The position numbers and the translations under genes are program-made. A model generated the notes under the pieces. That model did not search any database. It worked only from the letters and a program-made list of their open reading frames with translations, and was not told where the DNA came from. Below, one piece after another: positions 39,209-47,038 of a DNA stretch of 64,000 nucleotides. Source of the DNA: Marivita sp. (GTDB taxonomy: Bacteria; Pseudomonadota; Alphaproteobacteria; Rhodobacterales; Rhodobacteraceae); contig NZ_JALEGT010000120.1 of the NCBI RefSeq assembly GCF_022763305.1, forward strand, positions 62,001 to 126,000, given 5' to 3'. Each line of letters starts with the position of its first letter. Position 1 is the stretch's first letter.

Positions 39209-40282
39209 TCAGTGCAGCGCCGTTCTTTCGGCGCGGGCGAAGCCGTTGAAGAATGCGGCAAAGTGCTGTGACGAGGTTTCCGCCTGTTCCAGCACACGCA
39301 TCGCTTCGGGCGATAGCCGGTCTTCCATGTAGAGACGCATGCTCAGCCAGTCACCGCTGCGCGCGTCATCAAGGCTGAACATCGCTTCGGACATTTCGCG
39401 CATCGGAGTGGCGCGGACGACATTCCGGTCGAACCGCATCCGGTCGTCTGCAAATCCCTTGGCAAAGGCCGCGTCGCCCACAAGGGCCTGATGCCAGTTG
39501 CAAACCAGAAATTCATGGTAATCGTCCTGAACGCTGACCGCAGCACCATCCGACACGCTGAAAAGCGCCGTTTCGCGCCGCAGCCAGTCTGTCCAGAGCG
39601 GAGGCGGCAATTCGCCGGCATAGCTCAGGGCGATGCAGATTTCCGACAGCAGATCGGCATTCTGTTCGATGAAGGCAAGAAGTCCGGCGAAGTGAAGACT
39701 GCGCTTTGCATCGGGGTCGAGCATTGGGTCGCGGCGGCCATATTCGCTGAGATAGAACACAAGATGGGTCAGTTCATAGGCGGCCTTCTTGTTCGGCAGG
39801 GCGAATGTCTCCGAGCGGGCCATGAAGTACCGCGCGCGGTCTTCCAGCATCGGGTCGTGCCCCTTCGGCGCGAAGCCCCGGCGGGCCATCAGGCGCATCG
39901 CTTCCATGCGCTGCAGGTCGGACAGTTCGGCGCGCGGCAGGTCCTGGTCCTGCGCCCAGGCAACAAGGCGCTCTCCGTGATCGCCGGGCATCCCGAGGTC
40001 TTCGAGATCGAGCGTGATGGACAGGAAAAAGCGGTAGTATTGCGGAAAGAAGCGCAGGCGTTTTTCGACCGATTGGTAAAATTCGGCATAAGCGTCGAGC
40101 GCGGCCGCACCCGGATGGGTGCCTGTGCATTCGAGGATGTTCAGGATCTCGGCGTTTTCCTTGAGCCAGAACACATCATCGCCATGGCGGCGGTGCTGGG
40201 CAAAGCAGCGCAGAAGCGCGCCAAGGCGCGCTTCCTGCGGGATGATCCGGGACGGGGGAGCAAGGTGAATGACGTTCGACAT
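39209..40282 (-). CDS. Uncharacterised protein, partner gene of the FTSGS-repeat protein
   Basis: 357 aa, not recognised. It appears helical and soluble, without signal peptide or transmembrane helix. The most striking conserved-looking segment is KKAAYELTHLVFYLSEYGRRDPM (residues ~165-187), with a His that could be functional; others are FFPQYYRFFLSITLDLEDLG and DDYHEFLVCNWHQALVGD. It starts 62 bases after the stop of the repeat-protein gene, with AGGAGG 8 bases before the ATG, and the intervening hairpin lacks a T-tract. The two genes are probably one operon, so this protein may modify, export or bind the repeat protein. No enzyme motif can be named. Confidence 0.7.
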   Translation of the reverse strand: MSNVIHLAPPSRIIPQEARLGALLRCFAQHRRHGDDVFWLKENAEILNILECTGTHPGAAALDAYAEFYQSVEKRLRFFPQYYRFFLSITLDLEDLGMPGDHGERLVAWAQDQDLPRAELSDLQRMEAMRLMARRGFAPKGHDPMLEDRARYFMARSETFALPNKKAAYELTHLVFYLSEYGRRDPMLDPDAKRSLHFAGLLAFIEQNADLLSEICIALSYAGELPPPLWTDWLRRETALFSVSDGAAVSVQDDYHEFLVCNWHQALVGDAAFAKGFADDRMRFDRNVVRATPMREMSEAMFSLDDARSGDWLSMRLYMEDRLSPEAMRVLEQAETSSQHFAAFFNGFARAERTALH

Positions 40283-40289
40283 GATGCAA

Positions 40290-40335
40290 TCCTCCTTGGG
40301 GTCGTTGGGGACGGGCCTGCCCCGCCCCGGGTCAT
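40290..40335 (-). other. Hairpin between repeat-protein gene and its partner
   Basis: On the coding (minus) strand the 62-base spacer folds as GGGGCGGG...CCCGTCCCC around a short loop, about 20 bases before the partner gene's ribosome-binding site. Without a T-tract it may give partial termination and set a higher level for the first gene. Confidence 0.45.
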
Positions 40336-40344
40336 GGGCTGAGC

Positions 40345-40890
40345 TTACGAACCGGATGTGAAGAGCGCGCAGCCTTCGCCATCCGCTGTGCGGTCTGCCG
40401 CCACCGGGCTGGACCCCGAGGTGAAGGCCTCGACGGCATCACCGGTTGCCGCGTCGCTGTGGAGCGGGCTCGATCCCGACGTGAACGCTTCGACCGCATC
40501 ACCGATGCGGGCATCCGAGGTGGTCGGCGCAGACCCCGAGGTGAAGGCTTCAACGGCGTCGCCGGTACGGGCGTCCGATGTCATGGGTGCCGATCCGGAG
40601 GTGAAGGCTTCTACTGCGTCAACCGTGCGGGCATCGGACGTGGTGGGTGCGGAGCCGGAGGTAAACAGGCCTGTCGCGTCGCCAAGTGCGGCGGCGTTGG
40701 TGGCCGGAGCAGAGCCGGAGGTGAACATGTCGACCGCGTCGCCCAAGAGCGCACTGGCCGCTGTCATCGGTGCGGAGCCCGACGTGAACAACGCCGTGGC
40801 GTCACCGCCGTGAATGTCATCACGCACGTCGGTATTGTACTGATTTTCTTGCAGGAACTCGGTAATCTGGGTGGAGCGAAGTGCGGTCAT
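40345..40890 (-). CDS. FTSGS tandem-repeat protein
   Basis: 181 aa. A 30-residue non-repeated N-terminus (MTALRSTQITEFLQENQYNT start) precedes eight copies of FTSGS at residues 35, 56, 76, 96, 116, 136, 156 and 177, most followed by AP or SP. From residue 56 the period is exactly 20 residues, with unit TSDARTGDAVEAFTSGSAPM. The last copy ends the protein exactly. There is one cysteine (C174). AGAGGAGG sits 5 bases before the ATG at 40890. The 60-bp DNA repeats differ mostly at third codon positions (the motif Gly is GGT, GGG, GGA or GGC), so selection acts on the peptide. No known family is assigned. A multi-core peptide precursor or a multivalent binding protein are both possible. Confidence 0.75.
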   Translation of the reverse strand: MTALRSTQITEFLQENQYNTDVRDDIHGGDATALFTSGSAPMTAASALLGDAVDMFTSGSAPATNAAALGDATGLFTSGSAPTTSDARTVDAVEAFTSGSAPMTSDARTGDAVEAFTSGSAPTTSDARIGDAVEAFTSGSSPLHSDAATGDAVEAFTSGSSPVAADRTADGEGCALFTSGS

Positions 40891-40984
40891 GTGAGCCTCC
40901 TCTGGCTGGGTTGATGCTCTCAACGTGACACGCATTGCGGGAACTTTAGAAGTGCATTTATCGTTAGACGAGTATCCGTGCGAG

Positions 40985-41068
40985 TTATCCACATGAAGAC
41001 TCGCCCATAGGTTGTTACGGTCGCAAAGCTCCTGAACTTATCAACAGACCCAAGAAATCTGGGGATAA
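40985..41068. promoter_or_regulatory. DnaA-box cluster upstream of the repeat-protein gene and xth
   Basis: A perfect DnaA box TTATCCACA lies at 40985-40993. One-mismatch boxes follow: TTATCAACA at 41038-41046 and TTATCCCCA on the minus strand at 41060-41068. The gap is A+T-richer than its surroundings and divergent between the repeat-protein gene and xth. It could link either promoter to DnaA or titrate DnaA. Confidence 0.45.
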
Positions 41069-41223
41069 CTTTTTGCGACCCTGACCTTGCGTCATCTTCG
41101 ACCCTCCAACGCCATATCACGGCTGGCGAATCCCGGCCTCCTGACGCGTCTTCGATTCGTCGAGATCCCGGCTTGTGCGCCTCCGAGCTTCTTGGGATAG
41201 AGGGGCAACCGGAGGGACGTTCC

Positions 41224-42006
41224 ATGAAAATCGCCACGTTCAACATCAATGGCATCAAGGCCCGCCTGCCCGCCCTGACCGACTGGCTGCGCGACAGCGC
41301 CCCGGATGTGGCTTTGCTGCAGGAGATCAAGTCGGTCGATGAGGCCTTCCCGCGTCAGGAGCTCGAGGATCTTGGATACACGGTCGAAACCCACGGCCAG
41401 AAAGGGTTCAACGGTGTAGCGATCCTGTCGAAGCTGCCGCTCGAGGACGTGACGCGTGGCCTGCCCGGCGATGACACTGACGAACAGGCGCGCTGGATCG
41501 AGGCGACGGTGATCGGTGACACGGAAGCGGTGCGGGTCTGCGGCCTCTACCTGCCGAATGGTAATCCGGCGCCGGGGCCGAAATACGACTACAAGCTCGA
41601 CTGGATGAAACGGCTCGAAGCACGCGCGCGGGACTTGCTGGCAGACGAGATGCCAGCGTTGATGGCAGGCGACTACAACATCATCCCGCAGGCCGAGGAC
41701 GCGGCAAAACCCGAGCAATGGACCGATGACGCGCTGTTCCGGCCCGAGTCTCGTGCCGCGTTTCGACGGATCGTGAACCTTGGATTTACCGAGGCATTCC
41801 GGGCCTGCACACAGGGCGGCGGGCACTATTCCTTCTGGGATTATCAGGCCGGTGCCTGGGAACGGAACAACGGCATCCGAATCGATCATTTCCTTCTGTC
41901 ACCGGCCTGCGCCGACCTCATGACCGATTGCTGGATCGAAAGCGCGGTGCGCGGGCGCGACAAGCCGTCCGATCACGTGCCGGTCTGGGTGTCGCTCTCG
42001 GCCTAA
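41224..42006 (+). CDS. xth: Exodeoxyribonuclease III
   Basis: 260 aa. AP endonuclease/3'-5' exonuclease of base excision repair, endonuclease/exonuclease/phosphatase fold. Motifs: MKIATFNINGIKARLPAL (Asn), LLQEIKS (metal Glu), GLYLPNGNPAPGPKYDYKLDWM, AGDYNIIP (Asp/Asn), and the C-terminal RIDHFLLSP and PSDHVPVWVSL catalytic His. The ATG at 41224 gives the standard N-terminus. Confidence 0.96.
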   Translation: MKIATFNINGIKARLPALTDWLRDSAPDVALLQEIKSVDEAFPRQELEDLGYTVETHGQKGFNGVAILSKLPLEDVTRGLPGDDTDEQARWIEATVIGDTEAVRVCGLYLPNGNPAPGPKYDYKLDWMKRLEARARDLLADEMPALMAGDYNIIPQAEDAAKPEQWTDDALFRPESRAAFRRIVNLGFTEAFRACTQGGGHYSFWDYQAGAWERNNGIRIDHFLLSPACADLMTDCWIESAVRGRDKPSDHVPVWVSLSA

Positions 42007-42081
42007 GCCCCGGCACCCGCTTGCGGAACGCCCACACCCGGCATACATCTTTTGCAAAGTCCACAACCGGAGAGCAGCCCC

Positions 42082-42324
42082 ATGGCCATGCAAGCGCAGG
42101 AAATCGAAGACCTGATCCGCGCGGAATTCCCAAATGCCAAGATCACGATCACCGATCTCGCTGGCGACGGAAACCACTACGCGGCCGAGGTGATCGACGA
42201 GAGCTTCAAGGGCAAGAACCGGGTGCAACAACAGCGCGCCGTCTACGCGGCCCTCAAGGGCAAGATGGACGGCTCGCATGGCGAATTGCATGCGCTGGCC
42301 CTGACCACCAAGGCCCCGGATTGA
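42082..42324 (+). CDS. bolA: BolA family protein
   Basis: 80 aa. BolA/IbaG fold: IEDLIRAEFPNAKITITDLAGDGNHYAAEVIDESFKGKNRVQQQRAVYAALKGKMDGSHGELHALALTT. The conserved His (GNHY and HGELHAL) ligate Fe-S clusters together with monothiol glutaredoxin. Encoded upstream of grxD with two microprotein genes between, which fits a BolA-Grx4 pair. No signal peptide. Confidence 0.94.
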   Translation: MAMQAQEIEDLIRAEFPNAKITITDLAGDGNHYAAEVIDESFKGKNRVQQQRAVYAALKGKMDGSHGELHALALTTKAPD

Positions 42325-42428
42325 TGCACGCACGGACCTGGAACATCCTGATGATCCTGTTGATCGGCCTCTTCGTCTGGCTCCCCGAACCGAGCCAGAC
42401 GGCCGATGCCCGCAGGAGCGCAGCATGA
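42324..42428 (+). CDS. Membrane microprotein 1 between bolA and grxD
   Basis: 34 aa: WNILMILLIGLFVWLP forms one hydrophobic helix after a short MHART start; the tail is [14 protein letters not shown]. Its ATG overlaps the bolA stop (TGATG) and its stop overlaps the next start (ATGA), which supports translational coupling. I do not know a named family. Too short for standard gene calling but consistent with frame and overlaps. Confidence 0.55.
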   Translation: MHARTWNILMILLIGLFVWLPEPSQTADARRSAA

Positions 42429-42562
42429 TCGGGTTCCTGTCCAACACCTGGCCGATGTTCGCCGCCATCGGCCTTGTCACACTGATCACTGTCGGTGCAA
42501 CACTTCCGTATATCCGAAAGGACCGGAAACGCCGCGAAGAGATGGAGCAAAGGAATGACTGA
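42425..42562 (+). CDS. Membrane microprotein 2 between bolA and grxD
   Basis: 45 aa. One N-terminal hydrophobic helix ([19 protein letters not shown]) followed by a strongly charged tail ([17 protein letters not shown]). The start overlaps the stop of microprotein 1; the stop overlaps the grxD start by 8 bases, and its GAGCAAAGGA end forms the grxD ribosome-binding site. Predicted inner-membrane single-pass protein with cytoplasmic basic tail. Confidence 0.6.
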   Translation: MIGFLSNTWPMFAAIGLVTLITVGATLPYIRKDRKRREEMEQRND

Positions 42563-42917
42563 CGCGAAAGACATCATCAAGGACACCGTGACCTCGAACG
42601 ATGTGGTGCTGTACATGAAAGGCACCAAGTCGATGCCGCAATGCGGGTTTTCGAGCAAGGTTGCGGGTGTTCTGAACTACATGGGCGTCGAATACGCCGA
42701 TGTGAACGTGTTGGCCGATGAAGGCATCCGCCAAGGCATCAAGGAATATTCCGACTGGCCGACGATCCCGCAGCTCTACGTGAAGGGTGAATTCATCGGC
42801 GGATGCGACATCATTACTGAAATGACGCTCTCGGGCGAGCTTGATCAGCTGTTCGACGAGCATGGCGTGTCCTACGACAAGGATGCCGCAGAGAAGATCC
42901 GCGAAGCCAACGCCTGA
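42555..42917 (+). CDS. grxD: Monothiol glutaredoxin Grx4
   Basis: 120 aa. CGFS active site in [30 protein letters not shown], then [23 protein letters not shown] with the glutathione-binding TIPQLY and GGCD elements. CGFS glutaredoxins carry [2Fe-2S] clusters together with BolA, encoded just upstream. Last gene of the four-gene unit, ended by a strong terminator. Confidence 0.96.
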   Translation: MTDAKDIIKDTVTSNDVVLYMKGTKSMPQCGFSSKVAGVLNYMGVEYADVNVLADEGIRQGIKEYSDWPTIPQLYVKGEFIGGCDIITEMTLSGELDQLFDEHGVSYDKDAAEKIREANA

Positions 42918-42943
42918 GGCCGGGTCAGTCCTCCAGACATGAA

Positions 42944-42972
42944 AACGGCGCCTCAGCGGGCGCCGTTTTTTC
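42944..42972 (+). terminator. Rho-independent terminator after grxD
   Basis: Nine-base stem AACGGCGCC/GGCGCCGTT with a 6-base loop and a run of six T. It also lies at the 3' end of the leftward zapA gene, whose strand shows the complementary A-tract. Confidence 0.88.
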
Positions 42973-42991
42973 GTTGGGTGCGGCATTCGCC

Positions 42992-43384
42992 CTATCCCGC
43001 CTTTTCCTCGACATCGCGGGCCAGTGCTTCTGCGCGGGCGGCAATCTCCTGCAGGGTCTCGGTCACATCGGTGGGCACCACAGGCACCTCGATCCGTTCC
43101 GGTTCCGGTGGCGGCGCGTCCTTGAGGGCACGCAGTTCCGACAGGTAGGCCGCCGCGCGATCCTCGGTTTCGCGCAGCTTGTCCTCCAGACCGGCCGTCT
43201 TGTCCGCGAGCATCAGCCCCGCCATCAGCAGCATACGGGCTTCGGGGATGCGCCCGACCTGCTGGGCCAGCACCTGCGCCTCGGTGTCGAGCATGCGGGC
43301 TGCAGAATGCAGGTATTGCTCTTCGCCTTCCTGGCAGGCCACGTCAAAGGTGCGACCGCCGATGGTGATTTCGACTTCGGGCAT
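42992..43384 (-). CDS. zapA: Cell division protein ZapA
   Basis: 130 aa. ZapA domain MPEVEITIGGRTFDVACQEGEEQYLHSAARMLDTEAQVL with the GR(T/S)F/ACxEGEE motif, a coiled coil (ADKTAGLEDKLRETEDRAAAYLSELRALKD), and a C-terminal extension. ZapA bundles FtsZ filaments at the division site. Its ATG overlaps the end of the coiled-coil gene upstream, so the two are probably made together. Confidence 0.92.
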   Translation of the reverse strand: MPEVEITIGGRTFDVACQEGEEQYLHSAARMLDTEAQVLAQQVGRIPEARMLLMAGLMLADKTAGLEDKLRETEDRAAAYLSELRALKDAPPPEPERIEVPVVPTDVTETLQEIAARAEALARDVEEKAG

Positions 43385-43920
43385 CAGTTGGCCTCCTCGG
43401 GTGCGGCCGCTGCCTCGAGCAGCGGCGTCAGCGATGCGATGATCGCGCGGGTTTCCGCCGCCTCGACCGAGCGCGCGGCGCGCAGACCTTCCAGCTCGGC
43501 CAGCATCGCCTTGTTGATCAGATGCGGCTCACCGACATTCTCGGCCAGTGCGCGGCGCAGTTCCTCATTGGTGGCGCGCAACATCTCGTTGGACTGGCGC
43601 AACCGCTGCAGATCAAGATCGAGCGCCGCCACATCGACCGTCGGTGCTGCCGGTGCCGGTTGGGCCGCCGCCTTGAGCGCCTCGATCTCCTGGCGGTGGG
43701 TTTCGTGCAGCTTGCGCACCCGCTCTTCCAGCTGAGCGTTGGCCAGCTTCTCTTCGTCCAGCGCATCCTGCAGGCGCGCCACGTCCTCCGGATCGATCCC
43801 GGGCTGGGCTGGCGCTTCGGGAACCGCTGCCGCGGCACGCTCCTCAAGCCGGGCCACACCCTGTGCCACCCGGTCCAGCGCCGCCGTGATCCGGTGCTGC
43901 AACTCGTCAATTTGGGTCAT
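43384..43920 (-). CDS. Coiled-coil protein encoded with ZapA
   Basis: 178 aa, mostly coiled coil with heptads (IDELQHRITAALDRVAQGVARLEERAA; LQDALDEEKLANAQLEERVRKLHETHRQEIEALKAAA; LQRLRQSNEMLRATNEELRRALAEN). An Ala/Pro spacer divides it. No enzyme domain. AGG lies 4 bases before the ATG at 43920; an upstream ATG at 43977 is less likely. The overlap with zapA suggests a role with the division machinery, perhaps analogous to ZapB; that is inference. Confidence 0.75.
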   Translation of the reverse strand: MTQIDELQHRITAALDRVAQGVARLEERAAAAVPEAPAQPGIDPEDVARLQDALDEEKLANAQLEERVRKLHETHRQEIEALKAAAQPAPAAPTVDVAALDLDLQRLRQSNEMLRATNEELRRALAENVGEPHLINKAMLAELEGLRAARSVEAAETRAIIASLTPLLEAAAAPEEAN

Positions 43921-44159
43921 TTGCCTGATCCCCGTTTGTTGTTGGTCCTGCAATGCCGAGACATCGCCAAAACGCATTTTTCCTTGCTCACGAAACGAAT
44001 CGCTCCGTCCTCTTAATGTGAAAGTTTAACAATCTGCGTTTCAAAATGCGCCCCCTTATGCACAGACGGCGGGGGCACGGCGCTTGAACTCTGCGTTGAC
44101 ACTGGTATGAGCGCCGTCAAAGACCCCTGTTGCCCCCATCATGAAGGACACGACGGCCC

Positions 44160-46205
44160 GTGGATATCGAGACCCTCAAAGCCCAGAACCCCGATCATTG
44201 GAGCAAGGCGGCAGCGATCCGAGCGCTGACGCTGGATGCGGTGGCTGCCGCCAATTCCGGTCACTCGGGCATGCCCATCGGCATGGCTGACGTGGCCACC
44301 GTGCTGTTCGAAAAGCACCTCAAGTTCGACGCCGCCCATCCCGCATGGCATGACCGGGACCGCTTCATCCTGTCCGCAGGCCACGGGTCCATGCTGCTCT
44401 ACGCGCTGCTCTATCTTGTCGGCGATGCCGAGATCACGCTGGACGAGGTCAAGAACTTCCGCCAGTGGGGCGCGAAAACGGCGGGCCATCCCGAGAACTT
44501 CCTCGCGCAGGGGATCGAGACCACAACCGGCCCGCTGGGTCAGGGCATCGCCAACTCGGTCGGCTTCGCGATGGCCGAGGAAGCACTGCGCGCGCGCTTC
44601 GGCAAGAAGCTGGTCGATCACCACACCTATGTCATTGCAGGCGACGGCTGCCTCATGGAAGGTGTCAGCCACGAAGCGATCGGCATTGCCGGGCGTCAGC
44701 AGCTGTCGCGGCTCATTGTCTTCTGGGACAACAACAACATCACCATCGACGGCACTGTCGAGCTGTCCGACCGCACCGATCAGGTTGCGCGCTTTACCGC
44801 CGCAGGCTGGCATGTGCAGGAGATCGACGGCCACAACCCCGCCGAGATCGATGCCGCCATCGCCGCGGCCAAGGCTGATCCGCGCCCGTCGATGATCGCC
44901 TGCAAGACGCATATCGCCCTAGGCCACGCCGCGCAGGACACCTCGAAGGGTCACGGCGCGCTGACCAATGCGGAGCAGAACGCCGAAGCCAAAGCGATCT
45001 GGGGATGGACCACCGGCCCGTTCGAAGTGCCCGCCGACATCAAGTCGGGCTGGGAAGAAATCGGCCGCCGCGGCGCCGAAGAGCGCGCCGCATGGGAGGC
45101 GCGTCTGGCCGAGCAATCCGCAGCCCGTCAGGCCGAGTTCGCCCGCACCATGGCGGGGGAGGCTCCGAAGAAGCTCTCCTCGACCATCAAGGCGCTGAAA
45201 AAGCAGATCAGCGAGACCGCCCCCAGCGTGGCGACCCGCAAGAGCTCGGAAATGGTGCTCGAGGTGGTCAACCCGATCCTGCCGGAAACCTTTGGCGGCT
45301 CGGCCGACCTGACCGGCTCGAACAACACCAAGACCGGCGATCTGGGTGTGTTCGACGTGGACAACCGCAAGGGCCGCTACATGTACTGGGGCATCCGCGA
45401 GCATGGCATGGCCGCCGCGATGAACGGTATGGCCCTGCATGGCGGCATCCGTCCCTATGGCGGCACGTTCATGTGCTTCACCGATTACGCCCGCCCGTCG
45501 ATGCGTCTGTCCGCACTCATGCAGGTGCCGACGGTGTACGTGATGACCCATGACAGCATCGGTCTTGGCGAAGACGGCCCGACCCACCAGCCGGTCGAAC
45601 ATCTGGCGATCAGCCGCGCGACACCGAACACGCTGGTGTTCCGCCCCGCCGATACGGTCGAGACCGCCGAGGCCTGGGAAATCGCGCTGACCCAGACCAA
45701 GACGCCGTCGGTCCTGTCGCTGACCCGTCAGAACCTCAAGACCGTGCGGACCGAGCACAAGACCAAGAACCTTGTGGCGCAGGGGGCCTATGTGCTGGCC
45801 GATGCCGAAGGCAAGCGTCAGGCGATCCTTATGGCCACAGGCTCGGAGGTCGAGATCGCCATGGCGGCGCGCTACATCCTGCAGGCTGAAGGGATCGGCA
45901 CGCGTGTGGTGTCGATGCCCTGCTGGGAGCTCTTCGAGGAGCAGGACGAAGCCTACCGCAAGCGCGTCTTGCCGGGTGGCCCGGTGCGCGTCGCGGTCGA
46001 AGCTGGCATCCGCTTTGGCTGGGACCGCTGGCTCTATGGAGAGCGCGGCAAGCGCGAGAAGTCGGGCTTTGTCGGCATGCACGGGTTCGGGGCGTCGGCC
46101 CCTGCGGACACGCTCTACGAGAAGTTCGGCATCACCGCCGAGGTCGTGGCGCAGAAGGCACGCGATCTGGTCGAGGGCCGCTGGCAGCCCGACCCGCGCG
46201 CGTGA
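44160..46205 (+). CDS. tkt: Transketolase
   Basis: 681 aa ThDP enzyme of the pentose phosphate/Calvin pathways. GDGC...EAIG..NNN diphosphate motif is visible as [40 protein letters not shown]; substrate His residues sit in [11 protein letters not shown] and [12 protein letters not shown]. The pyrimidine domain carries [27 protein letters not shown] with the catalytic Glu. GTG start at 44160. Followed by a GC-rich hairpin and the palindrome array. Confidence 0.97.
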   Translation: MDIETLKAQNPDHWSKAAAIRALTLDAVAAANSGHSGMPIGMADVATVLFEKHLKFDAAHPAWHDRDRFILSAGHGSMLLYALLYLVGDAEITLDEVKNFRQWGAKTAGHPENFLAQGIETTTGPLGQGIANSVGFAMAEEALRARFGKKLVDHHTYVIAGDGCLMEGVSHEAIGIAGRQQLSRLIVFWDNNNITIDGTVELSDRTDQVARFTAAGWHVQEIDGHNPAEIDAAIAAAKADPRPSMIACKTHIALGHAAQDTSKGHGALTNAEQNAEAKAIWGWTTGPFEVPADIKSGWEEIGRRGAEERAAWEARLAEQSAARQAEFARTMAGEAPKKLSSTIKALKKQISETAPSVATRKSSEMVLEVVNPILPETFGGSADLTGSNNTKTGDLGVFDVDNRKGRYMYWGIREHGMAAAMNGMALHGGIRPYGGTFMCFTDYARPSMRLSALMQVPTVYVMTHDSIGLGEDGPTHQPVEHLAISRATPNTLVFRPADTVETAEAWEIALTQTKTPSVLSLTRQNLKTVRTEHKTKNLVAQGAYVLADAEGKRQAILMATGSEVEIAMAARYILQAEGIGTRVVSMPCWELFEEQDEAYRKRVLPGGPVRVAVEAGIRFGWDRWLYGERGKREKSGFVGMHGFGASAPADTLYEKFGITAEVVAQKARDLVEGRWQPDPRA

Positions 46206-46214
46206 TCTGGTTTT

Positions 46215-46241
46215 GGGCGGCCTCGCATGTCGGGGCCGCCC
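46215..46241 (+). terminator. GC hairpin after tkt
   Basis: GGGCGGCC pairs with GGCCGCCC across an 11-base loop, ten bases after the stop codon. No T-tract, so it may rely on the palindrome array that follows. Confidence 0.45.
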
Positions 46242-46245
46242 GTCC

Positions 46246-46692
46246 GCGATGCATCGATGCATCGCCCGAACGCGTTGACGCGTTCGCAGCCCTCAGAGAC
46301 CCGCTGTACTCCAGACCACCTTGCGTCGACGTAAGGTGGAAACGCGTTGACGCGTTTCAGGTGCCAAGACCAGAAGGGTGACTATCCTGCTGCATCGACG
46401 CAGCAGGGAAACGGCTCGAGCCGTTTTGGTCAAGATCACTTTGCGGGTGGCACGCGATGCATCGCCCGAATGAGTTGATACGTTTGCGGCGCTACTGACC
46501 CGCTGTTGCCCGCCCCCCTTGCGTCGACGCAAGGCGGAAACGCGTTGACGCGTTTCAGGCGCTTAAACCCGAAGCATGCCGATCCTGCCGCGTCGACGCC
46601 GCAGGAAAACGGCTTGAGCCGTTTTCGCAACATACGGTTACGTGGTCGCGCGCGCTGCCTCGACGCAGTGATACAACGCGTTGACGCGTTGT
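46246..46692. repeat. Array of TCGA/TTGA-centred palindromes, tandem ~200-bp units
   Basis: A gene-free 450-base stretch packed with at least 13 short palindromes. Unit 1: GCGATGCATCGATGCATCGC (46246), GAACGCGTTGACGCGTTC (46268), 24-bp CCACCTT...AAGGTGG centred on GTCGAC (46316), GAAACGCGTTGACGCGTTTC (46339), a CTGCTGC-ATCGAC-GCAGCAG type (46386), AAACGGCTCGAGCCGTTT (46409). Unit 2 repeats the order about 200 bases on: 46454, a decayed copy near 46468, CCTTGCGTCGACGCAAGG (46517), GAAACGCGTTGACGCGTTTC (46537), 46584, and AAAACGGCTTGAGCCGTTTT (46606). Two more follow: CTGCCTCGACGCAG (46655) and ACAACGCGTTGACGCGTTGT (46673). The TCGA or TTGA cores suggest a site-specific binding or folding function. 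Confidence 0.7.
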
Positions 46693-46702
46693 GCGCAACG
46701 AC

Positions 46703-46993
46703 TCACCGGAAATGCGAGTCCCGACCTGACGGCCAGGCGCGCTGCGACAGGCTCGGCGGATCGCGCTGCACGATGAGGCGCACGGGATCGCGGTTGCAGA
46801 AGACCACAAGCTGATCCCCATTCTCGACCAGCGTAAACCCGCGCCGCTGCACCTCGCGCAGGAAGGCATCGCGTCCGACAACCCGTTCCACATCGCGGGC
46901 CGCGCGGTGGATCACACCGCCCCGACCCACTGCCTTGGCAGAGAAGACGTTGCGCAACCAGGTGTCGGGATCGAGATAAGAAGGTATCGTCAT
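46703..46993 (-). CDS. Conserved hypothetical protein, possibly CtrA-controlled
   Basis: 96 aa. Starts MTIPSYLDPDTWLRNVFSAKAV, then RGGVIHRAARDVERVVGRDAFLREVQRRGFTLVENGDQLVVFCNRDPVRLIV. A soluble, mixed alpha/beta small protein; I recall Roseobacter homologues but no function. A perfect TTAA-N7-TTAA CtrA site ends 25 bases upstream of the start codon. The ribosome-binding site is weak (GACGGG). Its 3' end faces the palindrome array. Confidence 0.7.
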   Translation of the reverse strand: MTIPSYLDPDTWLRNVFSAKAVGRGGVIHRAARDVERVVGRDAFLREVQRRGFTLVENGDQLVVFCNRDPVRLIVQRDPPSLSQRAWPSGRDSHFR

Positions 46994-47017
46994 CCCGTCT
47001 GCATACCCCCAACAGGG

Positions 47018-47032
47018 TTAAGACAGGATTAA
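47018..47032. promoter_or_regulatory. CtrA-type site TTAA-N7-TTAA
   Basis: GTTAAGACAGGATTAACG contains the exact alphaproteobacterial CtrA consensus (two TTAA half-sites seven bases apart), 25-39 bases upstream of the 96-aa gene start. That spacing suits activation through the -35 region. chpT, which feeds the CtrA relay, is in the same window. Confidence 0.5.
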
Positions 47033-47038
47033 CGCGGC

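Noticed and set aside
40345-40890. Regular 60-bp repeats that could look like a CRISPR or minisatellite array
   Set aside because: The repeats are in one open frame with a good start, have no unique spacers, and differ at synonymous sites; they encode a repeat protein.
40920-41100. DnaA-box cluster as the chromosomal origin
   Set aside because: No AT-rich unwinding element, dnaA, hemE, parAB or rpmH nearby; more likely regulatory or titration boxes.
46246-46692. Palindrome array considered as CRISPR or as an integron attachment site
   Set aside because: No constant repeat with variable spacers, no cas or integrase genes, and each palindrome differs from its neighbours; listed instead as a palindrome array.
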